DNA of 19,850 nucleotides from Acanthaster planci (GCF_001949145.1 NW_019091456.1:347653-367502); one strand, 5' to 3'. Counted from the first letter of the stretch, positions 8,999 through 19,414 are shown. Made by a program: numbers and translations. The notes: generated from the letters alone by a model not told the origin.

Positions 8999-9793
8999 CT
9001 GCAAGACAGAGAAGATTAAATGCATTTCTAAATAATGCACTATTAACAAACCAACCCACGAGCCCAAGCCAAAAACAATCACTGACAAGGAAACTGACAA
9101 TTAAACTATTTGTATCTAGTTCACGGGCCACGGACTCTAGGCATGAACGATAGAAAACAGATTGTACAGGAGGGACACTCCACTATTTATGCACATACAG
9201 AACATGTGTTGAAACAGGGCAGTAGGGGTGTCACATGTTCAGAGTCCTCACAACACTGTGATCATGTGACACTAGGTACGTCTGTTTTCAACCAAACATG
9301 GCTTGCATGTACTTCTGACAATGTGTGCTAAATTCCCTTTTAGAACTTTAGAAGCATCCACAAGGCCATTGTTTATTCAGTGTATTCTCTCTCATTGTCA
9401 ACTTCCAGGAGGTCCTTGTGAACAGACTCTGCAATACTCACCATTCACTTTCCTTTAACTTCATATCTGTGATGCATTTAGTTAATATACGCTACTGTGT
9501 CCCTTTTGATTTCATTCTTTTTTACAAATTCAATTTACTTGCTTTGCACAACAATTTTCTGGTTGAGAATTTGTGTGCAAAGATCCAGTTTGACAAAAGA
9601 ATGCCTTAAAAGATCTGAAGTAATGCATGACGTAAAACTGACAGAACTGTAACAAAGTTCAGGAGACACTTAGTCTTGAAACTGCACGCACTATCAATTC
9701 AAGCTACAGCGGAATTATCACGTCTTAGATAACGGCATCCATCATTCCAGATAACACTTGCTTCCAATGAGAGAAGGCGTAGAGGCAACCCAC
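8999..9793 (-). other. MAP3K7: MAP3K7 intron
   Basis: A 795-base intron with a GTGGGT donor and a cttgcag acceptor. It contains the imperfect hairpin at 9203-9300 and otherwise nothing recognisable. Confidence 0.7.
9203..9300. repeat. Imperfect foldback, about 98 bases
   Basis: The left half contains TTGAAACAG and GTGTCACATG. The right half contains the complements in mirrored order (CATGTGACAC at 9264-9273, CTGTTTTCAA near 9282-9291). The outer ends ACATGT/AACATG also roughly pair. A loop of about 20 bases lies between. It could be a small foldback transposon relic or a structured intronic RNA; there is no independent evidence of expression. Confidence 0.45.
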
Positions 9794-9853
9794 CTGCCGA
9801 TGCTTGTCAAAGATCTCCTGGGACTCGCTTGAGTTGGGATTTGGTAGTAAGGG
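9794..9853 (-). CDS. MAP3K7: MAP3K7 (TAK1) exon: start of the C-terminal TAB2/3-binding region
   Basis: A 60-base exon, phase 0 at both ends, between gtgtatttctcgtag and GTGGGT. It reads PLLPNPNSSESQEIFDKHRQ. Vertebrate TAK1 has [20 protein letters not shown] at the same place, just before the long coiled coil. Being an exact multiple of three, this exon could be skipped without frameshift. Confidence 0.92.
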
Positions 9854-10168
9854 CTACGAGAAATACACACGGACAAGTGAGACATGAGTGTGAATGCAAG
9901 TCTTCCAAAGTGGCTCTCTAGCAATTATGTATTGACATTACTGCTCCAGTTTATTAGAAACAAGAAGCACCAAGTATGCAGCCGCAAATGTGCCTGATAA
10001 GAGACATCCTCTGGTAGTTTTGGGCAAGTTTCGAGGCAGCACTCAAAAAATGATACATGCGGAGTACTATTATGGTAACAGCCATTACTGACAACTTCAG
10101 AGTGGTGATGCCACCCTTACATGTAATAAGCAGTTCCAACAGCATTTCAGTATTCTGCACTTAGAGAC

Positions 10169-10603
10169 TTAACCCTAAATGAGTTAATTTGGCCCATCTC
10201 AAACCGGGGGGGGGGGAGGAGAGAGATTCCACCCCCTCAAGAGCTCGGCTGTGCCAAGCCTGATTTCTCCTTATCATTACAAATGTGAAGGTTGAACTTA
10301 ATCAGGCGTATCGTTTTGTTGTTACATTCATTTGAAGTTCATGGCTACATGCGAGCCAGTTCACGCGCATTGAACACCACAGTGGGAAAAGTGTACATTT
10401 TTGGTTGTACCATCTCGGGAAAATGCCCGCTGCGCTAGAGAAACGTATGTTCGATTTTTGCAAAAATGGTGTCAAAATGACTGAAAAGAGATACTCCAAA
10501 AAGTCCTGAAGGCTCAACTCCTGAAAAAATGCACTGGGGCGATATCAGAAAACTGTCAAGGGAGGGTTGGGGTGAAATCCCCTCCCAGCTCTTTTAGGGT
10601 TAA
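10169..10603. mobile_element. TTAA-bounded inverted-repeat element (possible piggyBac-type MITE)
   Basis: The sequence starts TTAACCCTAAA (10169) and ends with TTTAGGGTTAA (to 10603). Inside, the left end has eleven G (10206-10216), GGAGGAGAG and ATTCCACCCC. The reverse complement of the right end has GGGAGGGGATTTCACCCC. The inner matches are offset by about 30 bases, so the arms are diverged. TTAA at both termini fits piggyBac-style insertion, but may simply belong to the terminal repeat. There is no transposase frame. Confidence 0.5.
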
Positions 10604-10802
10604 AGGGTCCATAAGTAAATTTTGCACAGAAACTTGTTTGCACAATATCGTACTACTCTTAAATGTGAGCAAATTATCGGCTATCTCTCCATGGTTTCTG
10701 TCTCTGAAAAGTACACTTTTTGAAGTTCTAAAAATGTTCATGGTTTTTCCCGACAAACGAGGGCAGTATTGCTGTGAGACCATTAGAGGAAAGCAATTTC
10801 AG

Positions 10803-10927
10803 TTTGAGGGTTTTCTTTTCAAATTGTGACCTCAAAATTTGCTCATAGAGAATACTTACGAGAAAATGTATCGGTAGCTCATGAGCCTACCTTTGAGGGT
10901 TTCCTTTTTAAATTGTGACCCCAAAAT
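10803..10927. repeat. Two direct copies of a ~37-base repeat, 89-base spacing
   Basis: The copy at 10803-10839 reads TTTGAGGGTTTTCTTTTC..., then AAATTGTGACCTCAAAATT. The copy at 10892-10927 differs by a few substitutions and one missing base. Both fall in a MAP3K7 intron. It is probably a partial tandem duplication of 89 bases that has since decayed between the copies. Confidence 0.65.
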
Positions 10928-11775
10928 TACAGAAACAACAATGGATCTCTATAGTAAACAAATGTTGTGATAGCTAAATTGCCGAATTTCGGGGAAATTT
11001 CAAATCAGACATACATGTACATGTACAGTAGCTGTAGCTCTCAGATATCTACCTTGGATAAATTGAAAATCACCTTAAACGGGAAACAAAAAGGCATCCA
11101 CAAGAACTGCATTAAAACACTGCTGCATTGTAGTTGCATTATGGGCCTTTTTAAAGAAAAAACTTTAAAATTTTATTTTAAAATTTGCCTGCCAAGCAAC
11201 ATCCTTAGACCAGTTTAAACTGCTATGCAGAATTTAGCAAAAATTATGTTTACTGAAGATCACAGAAAAACATTCACAAAGTAATATTTACATGCATGTA
11301 TGTATGAAACTTTTGAACATAGTGACTCCCTTACATTGGCCTGGGGCCACTTTCATGGCTCTGCTCAATAAGATTAGTCAAAAAAAAGGGGTGCTAACCT
11401 TTTTTCATGGCCTGGACCTGATCCTGCTTGTGCAGGCAAGAAGACTGCTGTTGTAAGATTACTTTTTAAAGCAATTTGTGTCTGTCAAGTTTACAATAGC
11501 ATGCTCTCTGCTGCATTGCTTCATATACGATGTCCACGTAAAATGGATGGACCATGTGCCTGGTAACCATCGCACAGTGCAAAGTTCAATTGATACTGGA
11601 CCTTCTAAATTACATATACCCTAGGCAAACTTGACTCATCAATAAGCACTCGGTTTATTTGGGTTATTGCATTTTTCATGCCACATGGAATTCATATTTT
11701 TAGTAACAACTTTACAACTGCATTCAGGTCAATGCAAAGGTCTTGTGTTGTTTGGACCAGTTAAACGCCTCCTAC

Positions 11776-11837
11776 CTGAAGGTGATGATCCAGTGTCATG
11801 TAGGCCATCGGTATCACCGTTTCCTCTTCAAATGTAC
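11776..11837 (-). CDS. MAP3K7: MAP3K7 (TAK1) exon: IPMAY-TLDH motif
   Basis: A 62-base exon between cctgttgtag-type acceptor sequence (…tctgttgtag) and GTAGGAGG. Its first two bases complete a Gly codon from the upstream exon, and it then reads TFEEETVIPMAYMTLDHHLQ. IPMAY(L/M)TLDH(Q/H)LQ is a strongly conserved landmark of TAK1 immediately before the coiled coil. It ends in phase 0 and runs straight into PLLPNPNSSES of the next exon, as in vertebrates. Confidence 0.92.
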
Positions 11838-13268
11838 CTACAACAGAACGGCATCAACACAGCAAAATGCTAAAGCCAACAGCTGTAAGTACCATGCAAC
11901 GGCTGGATAATTTGTTTGGAAATAAAGGACAAACGAACATTCAACACAACGTGCTGAGATGCCATTATGGGGTGTGGTGACCATTTTAATTGACGCAGGA
12001 ACTCTGCTCTACTGCTTTTCACCCGGAACTTGTCGGTTATGAAACTCAGGAGCAAAACCCCATTATTTCTCTTTGCATTTCTCAAAAAAAAAAAAAAAAT
12101 AGCTGTTGGTTCAAGTACACTGTAAGACTCACTACTGACAATGGAACCACAGCAGGAAAACAGGAAACGGAAACAGCCCAGATGTCATGCAACAGTTCTC
12201 AGGCACCAATGAAAATCAATGTTGCTGGACCTGTATTGGTTGCCGAAAGCACTAAACACACAGGTGCACAATGCAGAAATGGTATACTGCTCCCATCTTT
12301 GATTTCTCAAGTTTCCAATTATTTAAACACGTGCTTCTCTCATCTCTTGTCAAATCTCATGTCAAGGTGTTTGCTGATGAAAAGTTTTAGCTACCATGCA
12401 AACCTTGAGAGATTGGTTTTCATTCATTTTCAGTACCAAGTAAACTAAATCAATTCTTTGGCATTATCAAACGGACAAGGAACTTGCTCTGCGGAAATAA
12501 AAAATTCAAGAATCTCATAACAGGACACCTTAGCTTTAATTTTAAGTTTCATTTCAACAGGAGCTTTTTGTTTTAAAAACAATGCACACGCAGTTGAAAG
12601 TTTGCGACGTGAAAAGCTTTGATTAAATCAATATGATTGTGAAGCAATGTTAGGGTCGAGGCCTGCAACACTGAACGGGAATAGTCGACATCTCGATGAA
12701 ACAATAAGTACCATTTTGTGTGTGACTGGATATGGCCAAACATAAAATAGTTGTGTTTCCTAATATACCAAAAAAAATAGTGCAGATTGGTGCGTAGGGT
12801 TTTCACTGGCTGTAATTTTTCTTGCCTGCAAAAGAGATCACGGTGGTGTCATGGTCAGTTAATTTGAGTGACTATGCATTTAGCATTAACAGGGTCAGTT
12901 TTTATAGTAGGCCCCACACATGAATTTGTTGATAGCATAATGTGAGTGTTGCATATCACTGGTTGAGTTGCCTGACCTTACTAAGATGATTGTCGTGCCT
13001 CATTCACGATAGCAAGGCCCTTTTTTTCAACCCAACCAACGTGAACATAATTATCGATCAATTACAGAACACACCAAAAATGGCTCGTGGGTTGGTACCA
13101 TGTACGTATGACTTTTTATTTTCTAGCAATTAAGTTTTTCTTAAAAGCACAGGCATAGGAAACACAACTGCTCTTTACTTGGCCTTATCGCTGCATGGTG
13201 TGGTATAGCTATAAGAACTAACTACACAAAGCAAGTGACAAGATGACAACCTGAATGGTTCCCCTCAC
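11838..13268 (-). other. MAP3K7: MAP3K7 intron
   Basis: A 1431-base intron from the GTGAGGGG donor. It includes a run of sixteen A at 12084-12099. A + strand frame of 152 codons crosses here (11990-12448), but it contains the poly(A) run as a poly-Lys stretch, has no domain, and lies antisense within the intron, so it is not called. Confidence 0.65.
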
Positions 13269-13709
13269 CAGAATGCTTTTGCTCCAGTGAAATGCTACGC
13301 AGCGGACGGTCCCCTGGTCTGGTCTGTGACGTGACCCCAGTGTCGATACCGATCTGGGACAAGACTGAAGTGGAAAGACTGTTTGAGTTCAGGCGGGCCA
13401 GCGACAGCTGGTCTTCGGAACTCAGGTACGTACCATCATCAGAGTTGGAGCGCTGCTTGTAGGGGTCAAAGGCACTGAGGTGGCTGGGGGCCGTCACCGA
13501 GTGGGGAAGGTGACTGGAATGGGGCCGCTGAGGGGGCACTGGCCGGGGTGCCGAGGAAATGGTGATGGTTGGGGAGACGGGTTGTGTGACGGTCATCGGG
13601 GAGGTCGGCTTGGGTTGGATAGTGTCGGGGAGTTGGGTGGGGATATCGGTGAAAGCTTCGATCTTGCCATGGGAATTAGAGCGACGATGGGTGTGGACAG
13701 TGGTGGTCT
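13269..13709 (-). CDS. MAP3K7: MAP3K7 (TAK1) large exon: Ser/Pro/Thr-rich linker
   Basis: A 441-base exon between tttatttcgcag and GTGAGGGG, the largest coding exon in the window. After two bases of a split codon it reads TTTVHTHRRSNSHGKIEAF and TDIPTQLPDTIQPKPTSP. A Pro/Ser/Thr/Val stretch follows, then KQRSNSDDGTYLSSEDQLSL, and it ends ISLEQKHS plus G of a split Gly codon. HRRSNSHGKIEAFTDIP corresponds to HRKTASFGNILDVPEI of vertebrate TAK1, the basic phosphorylation-site region between kinase and coiled coil. The rest of the linker is low complexity and expectedly poorly conserved. RRSNS and KQRSNSDD look like basophilic-kinase and 14-3-3-type sites (inference). The exon is GC-rich, and its + strand open frame is only a mirror of this coding sequence. 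Confidence 0.88.
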
Positions 13710-14296
13710 CTGCGAAATAAAACACCAAAAAGCAAGCAGAAAAAACTCACTTAGCATGCATATTACCTAACATGGGAACTAAAAACTGGCCATGCAAGTA
13801 GTAGGTATTCAACGCCATGTTAACAAAGCAAACCATACCATAACATTCCAAAGTTCCCTGAAGTCAAATCTGATCTTGCTTTGGTTTTTAACCTCTGTAT
13901 ATGTAGTACCATGTCACAAATATCATTTGAAAATGAACAGCTGATTTACACTTTAGAAAACCTGGGCACAATTTCATGGTGCTGCTTGAAAAGCAGAAAA
14001 TTTTCTGAACCATAAGCACTATTTCATGATGGTGCTTGGTGTGGTTGTGTTTACGGTGGTGCTTGTGTAGAGATTTCCATTATTTGAATTCTACATTAAG
14101 CAAATTTTTCCTCAATGTCAGCGAGCCTTTTGCTGTACATGTACTTACTGCTTACGGTCTCCGTGAAATACACAGACTCTGTTACATAAAATTGTGTGCT
14201 GAGCAGTGTCGTGAAAATTGGGCCCCGGGCCAGTGTTTCGGTGCATAGTTTATATATTGAAAATGATAGTCTCAAAATATTGACAACACTGTATAT

Positions 14297-14630
14297 CCTA
14301 GCCCCGAGGTTCTGTGGAGTGTCCTAGCCCCAAGGGTCTGTGGAGTGTCTTAGCCCCAAGGGTCTGTGGAGTGTCCTAACCCCAAGGGTCTGTGGAGTGT
14401 CTTAGCCCCGAGGGTCTGTGGAGTGTCCTAGTCCTGAGGGTCTGTGGAGTGTCCTAGCCCCAAGGGTCTGTGGAGTGTCTTAGCCCCAAGGGTCTGTGGA
14501 GTGTCCTAGCCCCAAGGGTCTGTGGAGTGTCTTAGCCCCAAGGGTCTGTGGAGTGTCTTAGCCCCAAGGGTCTGTGGAGTGTCTTAGCCCCGAGGGTCTG
14601 TGGAGTGTCCTAGCCCTGAGGGTCTGTGGA
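14297..14630. repeat. Minisatellite: 13 copies of a 26-base unit
   Basis: The unit is TCCTAGCCCCAAGGG then TCTGTGGAGTG, with full-length copies and no indels. Variant positions are few: TCC/TCT at the start, CAAG/CGAG/TGAG in the middle. Units 2-3, 7-8 and 9-10 form the same C-type then T-type pair, suggesting past duplication of a 52-base dimer. Because 26 is not a multiple of three and stops occur, it is not coding. Confidence 0.95.
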
Positions 14631-15583
14631 AGCTCAATTTTGGAACTGAAAAACAGAAAAGATGCAGAATTTCCACAAAAATCACAGCATAATTTTCCCT
14701 GGATGACATCACAGCAACAGCACCCTCAGGTGTCCAGAAAAGCTAGGATAATTTTAGATGTTCAAAAAAAGTGCCCTTTTCAGCGCATTTAACCAAGTAG
14801 GAGGAACACTGAAGAGTTTTCATACATGTACATACACATGCAGAAGAAGACAACGTTACAGAAAATTGTGCCTAAGAAAAATTTGTTGCGGCTACCATAT
14901 CTGTATACTTTAAGGGTGACTGACTGACCAGTGAAAACATTTCCATATGACTTTCCACTGTGAAAAGTTGAAGTTGATTTAAGGGTTGATCTTTTGCAAT
15001 CCTAATCACATAAGGCCAAATGTAGAAACACTATAAAAACCAGCCTACTCTGCAGTCCTGTGTCACCATGTCACATGAGCATGAGTGAACTATACATGTA
15101 TGTATGAGAACAATCTTGAAAATGATTGTCTTCCGACCCCGTCCTCCAGGTTAACCAAACCTCAGCTATCCATGCATGACTTGGACTTTTTTTATGGATT
15201 CAGAATTATTCAAAACCTTTAGAAATGAAATAGACAATACCCTAATTGTTTTTAATGTGCATGTACGTGTATTATTGGGACATTTGATGGGTATTTACAG
15301 TAGCAACATAGGGCTTGAAAAGATTTAACATACAACGTACTGCATATTGTGGTGTGTGCTGCAGCAAAGGTAAATGCCAGAAAGATCCAACTGGGGTACC
15401 TCCTCAAATACTGTGCAAATAAAAGGTGCCATTTTGGTTTTAAAAAATGTATCGTAGTTGAATTTTAATTTACAATTGGCTGTCCATACAAAAATGTTTA
15501 TTAAAAAAATTCTGTAGACATATATATATGCTGTGTGTACAGATAATCAATTTCTTAAAAATGAATAATAAATCATGTAATAC

Positions 15584-15750
15584 GGGCGATTCACAATAGT
15601 GCGCCACCAAGGGTTTGCAATGTGTTGGCCAATCATAACGCACAAAATTTGTCGACCCTTTCCCAACGTGCACTGGGTCAACAAATTTCGCGCACTGTGA
15701 TTGGCCAACGCGTTGCAAACTCTTGGTGACGCACTATTGTGAAACGGCCC
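15584..15750. mobile_element. Foldback MITE with ~75-base arms
   Basis: The left arm (15584-15658, starting GGGCGATTCACAATAGTGCG) is nearly the reverse complement of the right arm (about 15675-15750, ending CGCACTATTGTGAAACGGCCC). Only about 15 bases lie between them. Shared blocks include CACCAAG, TTTGCAA, GTTGGCCAATCA and AAATTTGT. No coding capacity and no convincing target duplication are present. The arms differ at perhaps one site in eight, so it is not very recent. Confidence 0.85.
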
Positions 15751-16834
15751 TCTTTTTGTATGTATATTGAGCTGGTGTATCCAAACAAGGGTCTTCAAAT
15801 TTAAAGTTGGAGTCTGAAGGTGAAATTGAGAATAGCGTTGAGGTTTGGTAAACCTTGCGCATTACCAGTACTGCCATTGGTGTACACAATCTTCCAAAAT
15901 CATGTTTGTAAAGGGTATACATGTACGTGTACTGTGTAGTGTTAAATTGTCGTCACTGTTTCTTCGCACATTGCAAAAGACCTACTGAGTTGATATTTTG
16001 TCAGGCTAGTTTGACACCATTCAACATTATCATTTATAGACTGTGCAAAATCTGCATTTGTATCGCTGTCATTCGGTGCCATAAGTCCTTGAACTGAGCA
16101 AATGGTCCAATACTGGCCTCAACATTATATTGTTCATGGAGTGTAGCTACGTAAGGATTCACATGAAAACTGAAGCAAGCACGGTGAATCCATTTATGCA
16201 AGTCAAGTCCAAATAAAAACATTAGTCAGAACAAAAAGTCAGTTATACAGCACAAGTGCGGTAATTTACACACAATGATGAGTCCCTTCTGAGATGCATG
16301 GCAACATACCAAATAAAACTATACCCATTAGAATGTTTCCATTTTCAAAAAAAAACAACATGATTTGGAAATCCCATATTCCAACTTGAGACTCGGGACA
16401 AACCAACAGAAAAATCATGCATGGATTTCTGGGGAGGGAAATAAGTTATCCTGATCATGTCTGATCGTGGCAAGGGTGCTGCACCATTTTAGAGAATACA
16501 CACTACATAGCAAGACCAGTCTGCTTGTCTGCCAGTGATGAGTGTGTGGCAAACTGACCTGCAGCGCTGGACAAGAGCACAACAAGTTCCTGTCCAAATC
16601 ATGTCTGTGGACAAAATTCACGGTGCATGGCATAATGGGCCAAGCAGCCAAGCTCATGTACATGTACTTGTCAAGCTCAACAGACATGTTACCAGCCAGA
16701 TTGCCGTGCATTTTCAATTGCTTGCGCCTGGCTCCTGGCTGATTAAGTTCTGAGACATCAGGAAAAGGGAAATGAGGCTATCGCATAAACTGGCTCAGGG
16801 AAAACCCAGCGTTCTTATACGGTACAATGCACAC

Positions 16835-16881
16835 GTACATGCACCATACATGCACTGTGTGTGCATGTATGGTGCATGTAC
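16835..16881. repeat. Perfect 21-base-arm palindrome
   Basis: The arms 16835-16855 (GTACATGCACC...TGCAC) and 16861-16881 are exact reverse complements with a 5-base TGTGT loop. The arm is itself built from TACATG/CATGCA words common throughout the window. It could extrude as a cruciform or fold as RNA; the loop is too short for a typical microRNA precursor. Confidence 0.9.
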
Positions 16882-18030
16882 AGAATGTAGAGGCTCATTC
16901 CAAAGGAGACTGTTGACAACTCTTGAGCATTTCCCATTTTACCATCTCCCTGACAGGAAACTTTTGGTGTCAACAGATAACATAATCAGATTGAGTCTGC
17001 TTTATTTGGGGGGGGGGGCAAAGTACCGTAGGGACAAGAAGAGAGAGGGTTACCCATCTAAATGTCAAAGTGAGGCGTGCACGGTACACGATGCGTATGT
17101 TGAGCAGTTCTCTTAATAACACTGTTAGAATGCTTTTTTCTTCAATGAGAAGACCATTATGCAGTGCAGATCTTTGGTTGAAAGCACCCTCACAGATCAG
17201 ACCTGAGCAGTTTTCAATCAAGACCCTTGATTTACACTACCTGGTAGGGTTTTATAGAGTGGCCATACAAACCCATGGTTAGCAGGTTTAGGAGTAGCTG
17301 ATACATGTGGCAATAATAAAAACAGGGATGAACAAGGGAGAGAGATATAAATTCTGTTAAAAGTTACTCGATTGCATAACAATTAGATTATCAACAGAAC
17401 AAGGAAGCCTGTACAACAACATTAGGAACTGTGAAAGGATTAAAGTAGAATAAAACTGGATTTGAGTGAGAGACCACCAGATTAGCTGTGTCAGTATGCT
17501 ACCAATTTGCAAGATCAATCGTTCATCTTTCCTTCTCCAGAGTTCCATTTGAAATGGTAAATGAGAAATGACCTAGAGTGGCCCCAGCTGACTTGACAAA
17601 ACAGCGAGTAGCTTTTAGCATCTCTAAAACAGATTTCACGGACGCACAATATGCATGTGGTATTGTATCACACAACTTCGACGAGGATGGTCGCAGCCTT
17701 TATGGCACTTACAAAAGCACCTGTTTGTGTCCGATTTCACGACATTCACATATGGGGTAGCTTTATGGGGTGGGGACTGACAGGGGAGGGTATGGGAAAG
17801 GAGGGGTTGGTAGGACTAGGGCAGGGTTTCAGGATGAAGGATGAGGCAAGGTTGCATGGGGAAGGAATCAGGCGAGATCTCCAGGCACCTGCTTGCCTGC
17901 ACAGGTAGTAAGTTCCACCAAAAGTCAAATCATCAAATCACCAGTTTGTTCCATGTGCATAAAAAAGTCTCTGCATTAAGCAGCAGGAGATTAACAATGA
18001 CTGAGGAGCATCTTTGCCACTTTTTACTTG

Positions 18031-18504
18031 AATGGCTTGTGACTTGACTTGAGACTTAATGACTTGCGTTGGGCTTTTGAGGAATTGACAACGCTTCTAT
18101 CGCCAGATATTTCAGCGCACAGTAAACTGCAGGGTCACATCTTCTGCTTATATTTACATACATAAAATGCAGAGGTTGAAACTAAATGAAATTCCCTCGG
18201 GTCTTAGCTTTGAAAAGTTCAGAGGGTACTGGATTCATGCCAACTAGATTTGCCACATGATCAACCAACGCTCGCTAGGGTCTGACAAACTCCAAACATG
18301 CCCAAAATACCACCATTTGGCAGATTTGACTGAGGAGAGTGCAACTGTAAACAGAGGGGTTTCTTACTGCAACTTGCATAACGAGTGCTAAGGCATGCCA
18401 CATTACTAGCAGTATCGCAGTCGACGCCATCATGCATGTTACAAGTCCCTACAAGTCCATCACAAGTCATGTACAGGTAGTCTGCAGCCAAGTCACAAGC
18501 CATT
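18031..18504. repeat. Inverted AATGGCTTGTGACTTG pair with clustered GACTTG words
   Basis: AATGGCTTGTGACTTG at 18031-18046 recurs inverted at 18489-18504 as CAAGTCACAAGCCATT. Next to each copy lie further GACTTG/CAAGTC words (18043-18075 on one side, 18446-18470 on the other). The pair may mark the ends of an old non-autonomous element of about 475 bases. The interior shows no gene. Confidence 0.4.
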
Positions 18505-18939
18505 CCAGTAACTATGGCAAATGGTTCCATTGTCATTGTTCACCCCATTACTTATGACTGGTCTGGTGACTGGACTGGTGAAAGCAATTGATTACAACAC
18601 TTGTTTCTGGCCTATTGAAAGTCATTCCATATGATTCATAGAGTATGTTGCCAAGGGAATACCACAGAGAGACCAGTTTGTGTAGTGCATAATGGGTAAA
18701 ATGTTGAAAATAGCCAGCTTCGTAGAATTCCATTTTCACAAGAATTTGTTAGTTCTTATCTTGAATGGACACAAAGGAATCAAGTTGGAATATATTATAT
18801 CTGCAGATACAACAATGACCTCTTTATCTATGAGGCTTCAAAATTTGTTTCTGTTTAATAGTGTGGTACTGCAGTTAAACAATGAACATATTATCATGCA
18901 AACTGTATTGTAGCATTGAAAGATTTGAAGCTCCTAGTT

Positions 18940-19163
18940 GAGCTAGGTCTCCAGGCAAATGCTTGGTGGAGCAGCACTGCGAATCACTTAAATCCACTGC
19001 TATGGAAGCATGTGGAGCTAGGTCTCCAGGCAAATGCTTGGTGGAGCAGCACTGCGAATCACTTAAATCCACTGCTATGGAAGCATGTGGAGCTAGGTCT
19101 CCAGGCAAATGCTTGGTGGAGCAGCACTGCGAATCACTTAAATCCACTGCTATGGAAGCATGT
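18940..19163. repeat. Three tandem copies of an identical 75-base repeat
   Basis: The unit beginning AGCTAGGTCTCCAGGCAAAT occurs at 18941, 19016 and 19091, with no mismatch seen between copies until the array ends at 19163. As 75 is 25 codons, two + frames and one - frame stay open across the array, giving repetitive open frames. These lack starts, splice logic or recognisable domains and are best read as a by-product of the repeat. Identity implies very recent expansion or homogenisation, or an assembly artefact. Confidence 0.92.
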
Positions 19164-19414
19164 TGGCAACATACTTTGTAGACATGTCAATTTCTTCATG
19201 CATTAGACAATTCTATTTGTATCCAACTACTGCATCATGCCACACACTGGTACTCGGTCTACACAGAGAGAAAGTTGAAATTTATCAGACACGGGATGGT
19301 TCTTCACAAACTTACATGCCAGGCTGAAGTTTTGTCACTTTCTGCTGGATTCCTTTTCTTCATGAACAGTGTACCACAATATTGAATAGGGCTTAAGATT
19401 TCTTGTAAACTGAA

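Larger units (their letters stand above)
9854..11775 (-). other. MAP3K7: MAP3K7 intron
   Basis: A 1922-base intron from the GTAGGAGG donor. It contains the TTAA-bounded element at 10169-10603 and a direct repeat at 10803-10927. The flanking exons join in phase 0, so no further obligatory exon is needed here. Confidence 0.65.

Noticed and set aside
11399-11426. Candidate - strand exon reading QDQVQAMKK, between an AAG/CAG acceptor and a GTTAGC donor
   Set aside because: The neighbouring MAP3K7 exons (11776 and 9853 ends) join in phase 0 exactly at a conserved junction. A 28- or 25-base insert would shift the frame, and the splice signals are weak.
11990-12448. 152-codon + strand open frame, one of the longest in the window
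   Set aside because: It is translated through a 16-A run as poly-Lys, has no recognisable domain or splice context, and lies antisense in a MAP3K7 intron.
13480-13770. Gly-rich + strand open frame of 96 codons
   Set aside because: It is the antisense image of the GC-rich MAP3K7 linker exon, whose own frame is supported by splice sites, phase and homology.
14110-14145. - strand peptide KRLADIEEKFA after a cag, reminiscent of the KRMSADMSEIEARI landmark of TAK1
   Set aside because: The frame stops at TAA immediately, there is no usable donor, and the resemblance is only a few residues. Treated as chance.
14600-14655. Strong acceptor-like ttttctgtttttcag on the - strand leading into the minisatellite
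   Set aside because: Every frame soon meets stops in the 26-base repeats, no donor is evident, and there is no similarity to the MAP3K7 linker.
16560-16610. - strand exon candidate between tttgtccacag and GTCAGT
   Set aside because: Good-looking splice sites, but the peptides in the open frames (HDLDRNLLCSCPALQ or MIWTGTCC...) do not resemble TAK1.
18300-18350. - strand exon candidate after ccctctgtttacag (VALSSVKSAK or LHSPQSNLPNGG)
   Set aside because: The donor is weak (GTGGTA) and the peptide has no match to the expected linker. It is possible but unsupported.
18940-19163. CRISPR-like array
   Set aside because: The repeats are directly adjacent 75-base units with no unique spacers, in animal nuclear DNA.
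18875-19206. Repetitive open frames on both strands suggesting a 25-residue repeat protein
   Set aside because: They follow automatically from a 75-base tandem repeat lacking stops in some frames. There is no start context, exon structure or domain.
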